From: Bdellovibrionales bacterium
GTDB lineage: Bacteria; Bdellovibrionota; UBA1018
DNA: 64,000 bases
Reading direction: 5' to 3'
Assembly (NCBI GenBank): GCA_947380295.1
Contig: CANCQK010000016.1
Location: 1-64,000, forward strand
Positions 54,129 through 63,110 of the stretch are shown in pieces (the first letter of the stretch is position 1; the number at the start of each line of letters is the position of its first letter). The position numbers and the translations under genes are program-made. The notes under the pieces were generated by a model. The model saw only the letters and a list, made by a program, of their open reading frames with translations. It did not search any database and was not told the origin of the DNA.

Positions 54129-55433
54129 ATGTCAGAAACAAAATATAGCCTCAGCTCCGGTATCTGGGATTCGAGTGACCTCTACAAAAATGCAGTTCTC
54201 CAACTCCAAGAAGCTGCAAATGTAATGGGCCTTGACCCGAACGTTTCCAATCGACTGATGGTGCCCAAGCGGGCCCTCGTAGTCTCCGTCCCCATCCGAC
54301 TGGATGACGGCAGCATTCGAGTTTTCGAAGGCTACCGAGTCCAACACAACATGACCCTCGGGCCCGGTAAGGGCGGAATTCGTTTCCACCCTGAGGTGAA
54401 TTTATCCGAAGTAGCCGGCCTAGCCATGTTGATGACCTTTAAGTGCTCTCTGGTGGGCTTGCCCCTCGGTGGAGCAAAAGGCGGCATCCGAGTTGACCCA
54501 GGTCAACTTTCACGCCAAGAAGCTCAGGCTTTAACGCGTCGCTATACCAGCGAAATCAACATGATTATCGGCCCAGACAAGGACATTCCAGCTCCAGACG
54601 TGGGAACTGATGCTCAGCACATGGCTTGGATGATGGACACATTTTCACAGGAACGCGGCTTCGCAATTCCTGGCGTGGTGACTGGTAAACCCATTGAAAT
54701 TGGCGGATCCCTGGGACGAGCGGAGAGCACCGGTCGTGGCGTGGTTTACACCATTCAGCACGCTGCTAAGCACCTCCACTCTCTGGGCAAACCCGGACCT
54801 AAAATGGATTCTTCGACCACGGTGGCCATCCATGGCTTTGGTAAGGTCGGGGCGATTGCTGCCCAGGAAATTTACCAGCTCAACACCAAAGTGGTCGCAG
54901 TGAGTGACGTCGGAGGAGGTCTGTACAACAAGAACGGATTAAATATTCCAGATGTTCTCAAGTACATGGCTAAAAATAGAACTTTAGTGGGCTACCCAGA
55001 AGCTGATGCAATCACAAACGAACAGCTCCTCAGCACTCACGTGGACATTTTAATTCCTGCCGCTATCGACGGTGTAATTACTGCGAAAAATGTGGGTTCA
55101 ATTAATGCCAAGATCATTGCTGAAGGCGCCAACGGGCCGATCACGAATGAGGCGATGAAAGAACTCGAAAGTCGAGGCGTTTTCATCATCCCTGACGTGC
55201 TCTGCAATGCAGGAGGCGTCATCGTCTCCTACTTTGAGTGGGTTCAAGGGCTACAAAACTTCTTTTGGAGTGAGGCTGAAGTGAACGAGAAATTGGCCGA
55301 AGTCATGGCCAATGCGTTCAAAAAAGTGGTCGAAATTCAAGCCACTTACAGATGTGGCATGAAGACCGCCGCCCTCATTTCGGGTGTCGACCGTCTCAAT
55401 CGCGCCATGCTTCTCCGCGGCTTGTTCCCTTGA
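54129..55433 (+). CDS. Glu/Leu/Phe/Val-type amino acid dehydrogenase (probably glutamate dehydrogenase)
   Basis: The 434-residue protein fits GDH. It has PLGGAKGGIRVDPGQLSRQE with the catalytic Lys, PDKDIPAPDVGTDAQHMAWM, the NAD(P)-binding IHGFGKVGAIAAQEIYQL, and the C-terminal SYFEWVQGLQNFFWSEAEV typical of GDHs. The ATG at 54129 has AAGGA 7 nt upstream, better than that of ATG 54123. A strong terminator follows. Confidence 0.93.
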   Translation: MSETKYSLSSGIWDSSDLYKNAVLQLQEAANVMGLDPNVSNRLMVPKRALVVSVPIRLDDGSIRVFEGYRVQHNMTLGPGKGGIRFHPEVNLSEVAGLAMLMTFKCSLVGLPLGGAKGGIRVDPGQLSRQEAQALTRRYTSEINMIIGPDKDIPAPDVGTDAQHMAWMMDTFSQERGFAIPGVVTGKPIEIGGSLGRAESTGRGVVYTIQHAAKHLHSLGKPGPKMDSSTTVAIHGFGKVGAIAAQEIYQLNTKVVAVSDVGGGLYNKNGLNIPDVLKYMAKNRTLVGYPEADAITNEQLLSTHVDILIPAAIDGVITAKNVGSINAKIIAEGANGPITNEAMKELESRGVFIIPDVLCNAGGVIVSYFEWVQGLQNFFWSEAEVNEKLAEVMANAFKKVVEIQATYRCGMKTAALISGVDRLNRAMLLRGLFP

Positions 55434-55465
55434 TTTAAAGATAAAAGCTACAAACTCAGACTGTT

Positions 55466-55496
55466 AAACGGGGGCAAAAAAGCCCCCGTTTTTTTT
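55466..55496 (+). terminator. Rho-independent terminator of the dehydrogenase gene
   Basis: A perfect 10-bp stem (AAACGGGGGC with GCCCCCGTTT) around an A6 loop is followed by an unbroken T-run to 55496. It overlaps the stop codon of the convergent response-regulator gene, so it may act weakly in both directions. Confidence 0.95.
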
Positions 55497-56910
55497 AGTC
55501 GACCTCTCGTCGAATCCCCAGCTCCTTCATTTTAAGCTGAAGACCCTTACGGGAAAGGCCTAATTTTTCAGCGGCACGAGTAACATTACCGCTAGTTTCC
55601 TCGAGGGCCTTTTCGATCAGATCTTTTTCTAAAGCTTGGGTTTGTCTGCGAACGATTTGCTTAAGATTAGTCGATTCTTCGGTGCCGGCCTCCTCTGCTT
55701 TTTGAGGGAGACCCGCACTCAGCTCATCAGGGAGGTCTTCGGCGCTCAAAACGGAGCCCTCGCACATCAGGATCATTCGCTCCAGAACATTCTCAAGTTG
55801 GCGGATATTTCCAGGCCAATTATAGTTGCGCAAAACATGGAGGGTCTCAGGAGTAATCCCCTGCATCCCTCGGTTGAGCTTTTTGTTAAATTCTCCTAAG
55901 AAATATTTTACGAGCAAATCAATGTCGTCTTTTCGATCTCGCAACGCTGGTAAGCGCATAGGCACGACGTTCAGCCTGTAAAACAAGTCTTCTCGGAAAC
56001 GTCCCGACTTAACCTCTGCCTCAAGATCCTTATTCGTCGCTGTTATGATGCGGACGTCTACCTGAATCGTCGAGATGCCACCCACGCGCTCGAACTCTTG
56101 CTCTTGTAGAACGCGCAGGAGTTTTGCCTGCATTTCCAATGGCATCTCAGCCACCTCATCCAGGAAAAGAGTACCTTCATTGGCCAATTCAAATCGTCCT
56201 GGCTTACTTGCAACTGCCCCGGTAAAGGCTCCCTTTTCGTATCCGAAAAGTTCACTCTCAATCAAAGTTGCGGGAATAGCCGCACAATTAATTTTAACAA
56301 ATGACTTAGAGGCTCGATCGGATTGCCGGTGAATCTCGTAAGCCACCAACTCCTTACCTGTTCCACTCTCTCCCCAAACCAGAACGGTCGATGGTGATTG
56401 CGCAATCTTCGCTATGATCTTGAAAATATCCTGCATTTGAGAGCTGGCGCCCACAATGGATGAAATCCCCTGAACAGCAGTACCGCCTTGGGGGGTAACC
56501 CCCGGCTGGCGAGGGAAAAAGATAATCGGCTCCTTCATTCTTTGCTGATAGGTAGCAACCGCCTTTTTCACGACTCCCAAAAGTTCGACCTGATCAAAGG
56601 GCTTAGTAATGAAATCAAAGGCCCCTTTTTTGAGGGCCGAAACAGCAGCCTCCACGGTGCCGAACGCGGTAATCACAACGACTGGAAGTTGAGGAAAGTT
56701 CTGTTGGCAATACTCCAGAATTTCAAGGCCACCAGGCCCCGGCATATAAAGATCGGTGATCACGAGATCGACCTCCTCAGAAGCAATCGCATCCAAGGCC
56801 TCGGAGCTGCGATTAAAAACCAAGGTCTCAAAACGCTCACGCTCCAACATTGCCTGAATCACAAAAGTTATATTTTTTTCGTCATCAACTACGAGTACTC
56901 GACCTTGCAA
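55495..56910 (-). CDS. NtrC-family sigma-54 response regulator
   Basis: The 471-residue protein has the full three-part layout: a receiver domain (1-120, phosphoacceptor Asp53 in DLVITDLYMPG), AAA+ (Walker A GESGTGKE at 180-187, GAFTGA at 227-232) and a Fis-type HTH (NVTRAAEKLGLSRKGLQLKM). Its likely partner kinase is the gene 66 bp upstream. Targets are unknown. The AtoC/ZraR-like layout does not settle the signal. Confidence 0.94.
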   Translation of the reverse strand: MQGRVLVVDDEKNITFVIQAMLERERFETLVFNRSSEALDAIASEEVDLVITDLYMPGPGGLEILEYCQQNFPQLPVVVITAFGTVEAAVSALKKGAFDFITKPFDQVELLGVVKKAVATYQQRMKEPIIFFPRQPGVTPQGGTAVQGISSIVGASSQMQDIFKIIAKIAQSPSTVLVWGESGTGKELVAYEIHRQSDRASKSFVKINCAAIPATLIESELFGYEKGAFTGAVASKPGRFELANEGTLFLDEVAEMPLEMQAKLLRVLQEQEFERVGGISTIQVDVRIITATNKDLEAEVKSGRFREDLFYRLNVVPMRLPALRDRKDDIDLLVKYFLGEFNKKLNRGMQGITPETLHVLRNYNWPGNIRQLENVLERMILMCEGSVLSAEDLPDELSAGLPQKAEEAGTEESTNLKQIVRRQTQALEKDLIEKALEETSGNVTRAAEKLGLSRKGLQLKMKELGIRREVD

Positions 56911-56976
56911 GCAAACTCCTTTTTTCAGAACGGCTCAAATGGGGTGTCTAGTTCAAATCAGGCATGGGGTGCATTT

Positions 56977-59103
56977 TCATCCTGGTGCACGCCCTGAACT
57001 TAGCCAAGGTAATATCACGGATATGCGCGTAAATCGCCCCTCTTCGCTCACAACTTCGAATCGACCTCGGTGACTCTCAACAATTTTGTGAGAAATGGAC
57101 AGTCCAAGACCCGTTCCACTCGGAGACGTTGTAAAAAATGGAATAAATAGCTTTTCAAGATTTTCTCGCTTGATCCCCTTCCCATTGTCCTCCACCACTA
57201 GACTCACTTCCGGATGGGACAAATCACGGTGGGTCACTAGGCTCACCCGGATCATGCCACCCATCACCCCCTCCAAAGCGTTTTGGGAATTTTGAATGAG
57301 ATTAATGAGGACTTGTTGGATTTGCTCGGCAGCACCCAACACAAAAATTGACGACTTTGATGTTAAAAACTCAATTTGAACCCCCTCCCTCAAACCCGGC
57401 CGCATGAGTTCAATCGTTTTTTCGACCAATTGAACAAAATCCACTTTTTTAAACTGGATCACGGATGGCTTGGAGTAATCCAAAAACTGGGTAACGACCC
57501 GATTGAGACGATCGACTTCTTCTAAGATTACTTTGAGAAACTTACTTTCTGGACGATCCAAAGACGGGTCAAGAAACTGAGCCGCCCCCTTGATTGCACC
57601 TAAGGGGTTACGAATCTCATGGGCTAAGCCAGCAGCCATTTCGCCAAGAGCTGCAAGACGCTCCTTTTCGCGCTGTCTAGCATAGACTTCAAGATTACTG
57701 ATCACTTCAGCCGCCTGCTCGTAATAGGGATAAACGATGGGCAAGAGACCCCAATTACTCCCCCAGGGTTCTGGAGGAGCCAGGACCTGAAGAGTCACAA
57801 AGCCTAATATTTTTCTGGAGTGAATGAGGGGAATAAAAAGATTAGCCCCGAAGGCCTTCAATCCTTCAATCAGCGCCAAATAGTGGGCTCGCTGCACACG
57901 ACTTGTAGAGCGATCCATTTCATTCTCAAGAAGCTGATCGAAAATAACCGGAAACTTTCCTTTTACCATCAGTTCTTCGCAGTAATGAATGAGTGCATGA
58001 TTAGATAAGACTTCTTTAAAAACAGTGCGCTCAGCCCCTGCTGAGACTTTACTTTTTGGTTCCTGTCCCACGATCCGCACCCGGCGAAACTGAGTGCCAT
58101 CGCTCCGTAAAATAAAGAGTGCTGCCCATTCGGGGCGAATAATTTGTTCAGTTGAGTTGAGAATTTCAAGGGTAAGATTGCCAAAATCTACAATTCCGGT
58201 CAATTTACGTTGCGCTTCACGAAGCGTTTGCTGCAGATGTCGGTGCTTCTGAGTCAGCAAGCGCTGAGTAAAATAGCCCACCGTACTGCGGAGCGGATCG
58301 AGCAGCATAAGAAGCAAAAATGAGGCAATAAATGAATTCAGAAAAAATAGGCTTGGACTATTCTCAATCCAAGCCACTAGAAGTGAGTAAAGTAAAGTTA
58401 AAGTCAGTGCCACCACCAAAAGGACGAGAAAACGAGAAAAGAGCGCACTCACGTTGAGCAATCGTTGCTGCGTGATGGCTTGACTCAAGAAAAACATATA
58501 AACTGCTAAGAGTAAATTTCCTGCTGACGGAAGAATCTTACCAATCCCACCCACATGGTCCATAACCGAAGTCAAAAGTACCACCAAGGCACCCACATAA
58601 ATAAAATGCCTTCGTTCCAAACCTACGGTCGGAACTTTAGAAAGGTCCCTCACTTTTTTACCTTGAGGCGAAGCCAAAATCCAATCCACCCACATGAGCC
58701 TGAGCACCTGAACAATCACCAGAGCAGGGGAGAAAAAAACCAGCTGCAGAATCCACGGATTGGTTTCAAATCTCAGACCTAACGAGGTAGACAAAAAAAC
58801 TGCCAAGACAGTGCTCAACTCCAAAAGTCTGCGACTAAACCCATCACTAATCCTAATAAAAATTTGAGTGAACCAAAGACTAGCGGGTGCAAGAAGCACA
58901 TTAAAAAAAAGGTGAAGCCGATAAAATCCAACTCCTGCCCAAATTTTCTCGAGAAAAAATGACAATGACCAGGCGGAGACCAAAGTAGTCAAAATCGCAA
59001 AGGATATAAATAGCGTGTTTTTCACATTCCTAGAAAGCACCGAAAAACCAAGCGCAAAACTAATCAGTGAAACAAAGAGTGCCGATTGCCCTAAAATGTC
59101 CAT
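56977..59103 (-). CDS. Membrane-bound sensor histidine kinase, partner of the NtrC-type regulator
   Basis: The 708-residue protein has about seven N-terminal membrane helices (residues 5-265) that resemble the 7TM sensor module of HisKA kinases. A GAF-like region follows at about 305-475. The HisKA domain has His495 in AGLAHEIRNPLGAIKGAAQF, and the HATPase domain has NLIQNSQNALEG, VEDNGKGIKRENLEKLF and GTGLGLSISHKIVESH. It is upstream of the regulator on the same strand. The signal is unknown. Confidence 0.93.
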   Translation of the reverse strand: MDILGQSALFVSLISFALGFSVLSRNVKNTLFISFAILTTLVSAWSLSFFLEKIWAGVGFYRLHLFFNVLLAPASLWFTQIFIRISDGFSRRLLELSTVLAVFLSTSLGLRFETNPWILQLVFFSPALVIVQVLRLMWVDWILASPQGKKVRDLSKVPTVGLERRHFIYVGALVVLLTSVMDHVGGIGKILPSAGNLLLAVYMFFLSQAITQQRLLNVSALFSRFLVLLVVALTLTLLYSLLVAWIENSPSLFFLNSFIASFLLLMLLDPLRSTVGYFTQRLLTQKHRHLQQTLREAQRKLTGIVDFGNLTLEILNSTEQIIRPEWAALFILRSDGTQFRRVRIVGQEPKSKVSAGAERTVFKEVLSNHALIHYCEELMVKGKFPVIFDQLLENEMDRSTSRVQRAHYLALIEGLKAFGANLFIPLIHSRKILGFVTLQVLAPPEPWGSNWGLLPIVYPYYEQAAEVISNLEVYARQREKERLAALGEMAAGLAHEIRNPLGAIKGAAQFLDPSLDRPESKFLKVILEEVDRLNRVVTQFLDYSKPSVIQFKKVDFVQLVEKTIELMRPGLREGVQIEFLTSKSSIFVLGAAEQIQQVLINLIQNSQNALEGVMGGMIRVSLVTHRDLSHPEVSLVVEDNGKGIKRENLEKLFIPFFTTSPSGTGLGLSISHKIVESHRGRFEVVSEEGRFTRISVILPWLSSGRAPG

Positions 59104-59195
59104 GGACCACTAGTTTATCAGAGTTTAATCGATTTTAGGAGTTGATCTCGTTGATCTTCATCTTGTAAGAGATAAAAAGGTGGAGGGCATAGAGA

Positions 59196-60377
59196 TTGGG
59201 GAGACTCATTTTAATCCTGTCATTATTTCTTACTACTCTCGGAGTAGTGCACGCTGACGAACTTGACCCATTTCGAATCCGCTTCGATGATGCTGCCCCC
59301 GCGCCTCGGGTGATTGCAATCGGGGATCTCCACGGAGACCTTCGAGCCGCCCAAAAAACCTTAGAGTTAGCAGGTGCAATCGATCCCCGGGGAAATTGGG
59401 TGGGACGAAACCTCATTGTCGTTCAAATGGGGGATATCATTGACCGAGGCGATTTTGATCTTAATCTCCTTAACTTTTTGAGCCGACTTGAATCGGAGGC
59501 CAAGGAATTTCATAGCCTACTCATCTTACTCAACGGAAACCACGAGTACCTCAACCTTCAGCATCGATTCGAACATGCGAGCCAGAAATCCACCGCTCAG
59601 TTCGTTCCTGAGTTTTCTTGGACGTTGAACCATCTTCTGCAGCTCCCAGAGTTCCGCGCCCCAGTGCCTGTCTTAGCTGCCGTCGGAGCAGGCGGCCCAC
59701 CTTGGGGCTTTCAGGCAAACTCACTCGTCGACTGGGAATTCGACTTTGAGGAAGGCGCCCCTCTGCACTCCCAAGGGGAGACCATTTTTCAACACTATGA
59801 AAAATCCAATCATCCGGGTCTTGCAGCTCGCGCCATGGCTTTCTCCCCTCAATCAGCTTACTTTGAGCAACTTGCCAGACGGAGCTATTTTGCAATTGTA
59901 GGAGATACCGTTTTTGTTCATGGCGGCATCCTCCCAAAAGCCCTGGACTATGGGCTCCTAAGACTCCAAACAGAAATTAATAGCTGGCTCAACCCAGGTA
60001 TTCCGCTGAGAACCTGGTTTCTTACGCGCCGCACCAAACAAGCCCCCCTCTTTCTCAATGACGCTGACAGCCCACTTTGGTCTCGTCGATATGGCCAACT
60101 CCCCGCTGACCCCATCCCTTTCGCTGAAATGACAGCCGACTACCTCGATGCCTGCAGTGACTTACAAATTGTACTGGAGCGTCTCGCTGTCAAAAGAATG
60201 GTCGTTGCTCACACCATCCAACCCGAACGAGAAATCACCTCAGCGTGCTCAGGCAGGGTTTGGCGAACAGACATTGGAATGTCACATGGCTTTAGCGAAC
60301 CCTCACCTGAATATCAGATTTTGAATATCCAAAAGGATGAAATCGAAGTTTTGACCCGTCGAAAGGTGACAAACTAG
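59196..60377 (+). CDS. Secreted calcineurin-like (PPP-type) phosphatase
   Basis: A TTG start at 59196 follows GGAGG by 9 nt. A signal peptide ends near VVHA (residue 20). The metal-binding motifs of PPP phosphatases are complete: AIGDLHGDLRAA, VQMGDIIDRGDFD, LILLNGNHEYLNL and FVHGGILPKALDYG, with a late VVAHT block. Members of this Shewanella-like type occur in bacteria and some eukaryotes. Substrate is unknown; the enzyme is probably periplasmic. Its 3' third is duplicated at 62649. Confidence 0.88.
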   Translation: MGRLILILSLFLTTLGVVHADELDPFRIRFDDAAPAPRVIAIGDLHGDLRAAQKTLELAGAIDPRGNWVGRNLIVVQMGDIIDRGDFDLNLLNFLSRLESEAKEFHSLLILLNGNHEYLNLQHRFEHASQKSTAQFVPEFSWTLNHLLQLPEFRAPVPVLAAVGAGGPPWGFQANSLVDWEFDFEEGAPLHSQGETIFQHYEKSNHPGLAARAMAFSPQSAYFEQLARRSYFAIVGDTVFVHGGILPKALDYGLLRLQTEINSWLNPGIPLRTWFLTRRTKQAPLFLNDADSPLWSRRYGQLPADPIPFAEMTADYLDACSDLQIVLERLAVKRMVVAHTIQPEREITSACSGRVWRTDIGMSHGFSEPSPEYQILNIQKDEIEVLTRRKVTN

Positions 60378-60455
60378 ACCTCCACCTCGTGCATTAAAAA
60401 ACACCGCTAACGGAGGAGGGCCAGGATCGAGATCCCAGCCCTCCTCCAGTTCGAG
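60051..60455. repeat. Duplicated segment, copy 1
   Basis: This stretch covers the 3' end of the phosphatase gene and the hairpin after it. It recurs at 62649-63054 with few changes, most of them silent in the coding part (for example GTACTG against GTATTG). The offset is 2598 bp at the start and 2599 bp at the end, so there is one net base of insertion. Confidence 0.95.
60412..60447. terminator. Hairpin between the phosphatase gene and the convergent lipoprotein gene
   Basis: GGAGGAGGGC (60412-60421) pairs with GCCCTCCTCC (60438-60447), and an inner GGAT/ATCC extends the stem. There is no T-run, so it may be a shared, weak bidirectional terminator. In the second copy (63010-63047) the left arm reads GAAAAAGGGC and the stem is broken. 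Confidence 0.6.
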
Positions 60456-60477
60456 GATAAAGAATGTGGTGCAGCAA

Positions 60478-61704
60478 TCACCCTGAAGGATAGGCAGGAC
60501 AAGCAACTGGGTACGAAGGGCTGCCGATATCATTGATATTGATGAGCGTCTGATTCAGCGCACTGTCGGTGGAGCTCACCGAAGTTTCCGTCCAAGCACT
60601 CCCTGCTGGGAGCTGGCAATCCCAGACCTGTCCTTCGGATGCATTTAAGCTGAAAAACTGCGCGCCGGGGGTGTTAATTTGTGAGTAAAGAGCCGCAGCA
60701 TCAGCAGCGTAGGTAGAAAAGTTGGGGATTCGCATTTGATTCGAATTAAAACATTCACTGGTATCATCGATTTTCGCACATCCGCTGCCCAAATTAAACC
60801 CGAAAGGGCTATTCGAAGCGATCAAATCAGCCTTTAACGCTTGCGTTAAGGTAGGAGGCGATGTCAATGATCCAGTCACACTGCGTTGACCAAACCTCAG
60901 AAAAGTAGAAGTTTGATCTATACCTCCGGCATAATAAGCATCCTGACCCCCAATTCTATCCGTCGCATAAATTGCAATTTGCTTGGTACCTGACCAACGG
61001 TAATCTTGCAGACCCCCCTGAGCAACTGACCTCCATCCAGAACTGCCCGCGGTCTCCAATCTTCCGTAAGTCGGAGCCCCATCGACATAGGTCAAGTCAG
61101 CACCTCCGAATGACTCTTGCTGCCACTCACCGTTAACAAGATTACAAGCGAAAAAACGCACACCCGAGATTGAGCCGGAAGCGGTCCTCGAAACCTGAAA
61201 TTTTCCTCTCCCTTCCTGACTTCCGGAGCCCTGATTGATTACAGTGTGCGAATAACCGAAGTTTGAATTATCTCCCATCGCAAGCTTTCCAGCATCACCT
61301 AAAGCAAAAACCATCGAAAAATTGGCCTGATTTCGCCTCAGTGACTGCAGAGTCCGGGCCAAATCAGGTCCCGCAGCGCAGAGGTTCGTCGCGGTCGCAG
61401 TCGAATCCTCTCCAGAGAAATACTGATCAAGCTGGAAAAGATCCGTTCCACTTGAAGACCCATTTGAAGCGGCCCCAGTTCTCGCATGATACTGGATTTG
61501 ACCTCTCGCCAGTTGCATTTGTTGAGACGAGTTGCCCACCGGGTCTGTCAGCTTGGGGAGGTCTGATAACTTAGCAAATCCCCCACCCCCCGACTGGGTG
61601 GCTTTGGTCGTACAGGCACTGAGAGCAGTAAGAGCCCCCAGACTAAGGACCATGCACATCGACCCACTGTCACTCCAAAACTTCGCTTTTCTCACACGAC
61701 TCAT
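60478..61704 (-). CDS. Lipoprotein of unknown function (paralogue 1)
   Basis: A signal peptide with lipobox LSAC (acylated Cys31) leads to a 408-residue mostly beta-type protein with Gly/Ser/Thr-rich composition. It shares blocks with the paralogue at 63111: KLAMGDNSNFGY against KLALGDQLTFGY, VSRTASGSIS against VVRTESGSVS, and an F-xC-x2 pair nearby. It is convergent with the phosphatase gene. I do not recognise a family; surface exposure is likely. Confidence 0.75.
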   Translation of the reverse strand: MSRVRKAKFWSDSGSMCMVLSLGALTALSACTTKATQSGGGGFAKLSDLPKLTDPVGNSSQQMQLARGQIQYHARTGAASNGSSSGTDLFQLDQYFSGEDSTATATNLCAAGPDLARTLQSLRRNQANFSMVFALGDAGKLAMGDNSNFGYSHTVINQGSGSQEGRGKFQVSRTASGSISGVRFFACNLVNGEWQQESFGGADLTYVDGAPTYGRLETAGSSGWRSVAQGGLQDYRWSGTKQIAIYATDRIGGQDAYYAGGIDQTSTFLRFGQRSVTGSLTSPPTLTQALKADLIASNSPFGFNLGSGCAKIDDTSECFNSNQMRIPNFSTYAADAAALYSQINTPGAQFFSLNASEGQVWDCQLPAGSAWTETSVSSTDSALNQTLININDIGSPSYPVACPAYPSG

Positions 61705-62016
61705 AGATTCCCCTTTGGTTCCGCACCCAATTAAGCTGGGCGCTTTAGTTTGATTGCCTTTAGTCTACCCCCCTCCCCCCAATTACAATAATAGTTGTGT
61801 AATATTAGACACCCCCTGCATCATTTTAATTCTTAATCAAGACAAGCACTTGAGCAAAGCAGGGTCTGAACTCATGCTAAAAATGTGTCCTGAAAACCTT
61901 GCATCCACTCGGAGAAACTTCTCCAATTAGACGGCATTCTCAACAGAATCGCTGGGTAAAAACAGATCCTATAAAACCACTAAATCTATCAGGTATTCCG
62001 CCGAAGAGACCTTTGT
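61705..62016. other. Intergenic region with no visible gene
   Basis: It contains a C-rich tract near 61770 and then AT-rich sequence, and probably divergent promoters for the lipoprotein gene and the gene at 62017. I see no clear promoter, repeat or RNA gene. Confidence 0.5.
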
Positions 62017-62529
62017 ATGTCTAAAGCGGAAAGCACAAAAAAAAGCCGTTTCTACATCAACCCGATTGAGGTGCTCATCGCATCAACCTTAGGGGGAGTT
62101 CTCATCCACTCACTCTACCAGTTGCTCTACCAAGATCCAGCAGGGCCAGCTTCAACGGCCCTGGTCTCCATGAAGGCAAAACCGACCTCTGAGGGGCGAA
62201 AGTTAGCCTCCGCAAAGGCTTCGCCGCTGCTCAACCTCGAGCTGAACTGCGAAAAAGGTGTTGAATCTGCCACTGAGGCAAGTAAGGCCCGACTTCAAGG
62301 GCAGCTTTGCGGGTTAAAAATGACAGATGAAGGGATGAGATTAGCGTCCGCTACAATTACTAACACTTCTAACGAATTTATCGCGACGGTTTTTGCTCAA
62401 AACGATTCAAATCGATTCTCAACTGACTACATCCCTCTTGCCCCAGGTGAAAATAAAATCCGAGTTGAATTTAGTTACAGTGGCGGCGGCAAGCCTTTTT
62501 TCCAAGATGTCCTAATTAAAAAAAATTAG
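62017..62529 (+). CDS. Membrane-anchored protein of unknown function
   Basis: The 170-residue protein has a basic N-terminus, one membrane helix at about 17-38 (EVLIASTLGGVLIHSLYQLL) and a soluble part. Near the end are ATVFAQNDSNRFSTDY and LAPGENKIRVEFSYSGGGK, a pattern of beta sandwich type. The ribosome site is weak (GAAGAGA). It sits between the two duplicated units and has no copy elsewhere in the window. Confidence 0.6.
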   Translation: MSKAESTKKSRFYINPIEVLIASTLGGVLIHSLYQLLYQDPAGPASTALVSMKAKPTSEGRKLASAKASPLLNLELNCEKGVESATEASKARLQGQLCGLKMTDEGMRLASATITNTSNEFIATVFAQNDSNRFSTDYIPLAPGENKIRVEFSYSGGGKPFFQDVLIKKN

Positions 62530-62648
62530 GACCTCACTAAATCTGATTGACTGCCTTAACCATCCAATCGAAATAACCGCGATGATCAGTCTTAATATGA
62601 AAGATGCCCCCCGATTTCATTGAGGCGGTGCTCCGTCCCCAGTTTTCC

Positions 62649-62969
62649 TTTCTTAATGACGCTGACAGCCCACTTTGGTCTCGTCGATATGGCCAACTCC
62701 CCGCTGATCCCATCGATTTCGCCGAAATGACAGCCGACTACCTCGATGCCTGCAGTGACTTACAAATTGTATTGGAGCGTCTCGCTGTCAAAAGAATGGT
62801 TGTCGCTCACACCATCCAACCTGAACGAGAAATCACCTCGGCGTGCTCAGGCAGGGTTTGGCGAACAGACATTGGAATGTCACATGGCTTTAGCGAACCC
62901 TCACCTGAATATCAGATCTTGAATATCCAAAAGGATGAAATCGAAGTTTTAATTCGCCGAAAGATATGA
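62649..62969 (+). pseudogene. Truncated duplicate of the phosphatase gene (last ~107 codons)
   Basis: The frame begins abruptly with FLNDADSPLWSRRYGQLPAD and continues to IRRKI, almost identical to residues ~285-391 of the full phosphatase at 59196. All metal-binding motifs are missing, so it cannot be an active enzyme. An upstream ATG at 62604 in the same frame adds about 15 unrelated residues but has no good ribosome site. Changes against the intact copy are few and mostly silent. Confidence 0.9.
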
Positions 62970-63054
62970 ACTCAGCAGCGCGCTTCGCAATCAAGAAGCA
63001 ACCCCTAACGGAAAAAGGGCCAGGATCGAGATCCCAGCCCTCCTCCAGTTCGAA
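62649..63054. repeat. Duplicated segment, copy 2
   Basis: Second copy of 60051-60455. The match starts sharply at TTTCTTAATGACGC and fades after CCTCCAGTTCGA near 63053. Beyond it the two lipoprotein genes are related only at protein level. Confidence 0.95.
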
Positions 63055-63110
63055 AATGCCAAACTTAGCGCAGCAACCCGTGATTGTGTGTCCTAGGCAC
63101 TCTAACTCTC

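Noticed and set aside
52679..62641. Shared GTGCTCCGTCCCC word at 52679 and 62627 and a longer match with the IQ repeats
   Set aside because: A 13-15 bp match is expected by chance among all pairs of positions in 64 kb, and no flanking similarity or terminal repeats were seen.
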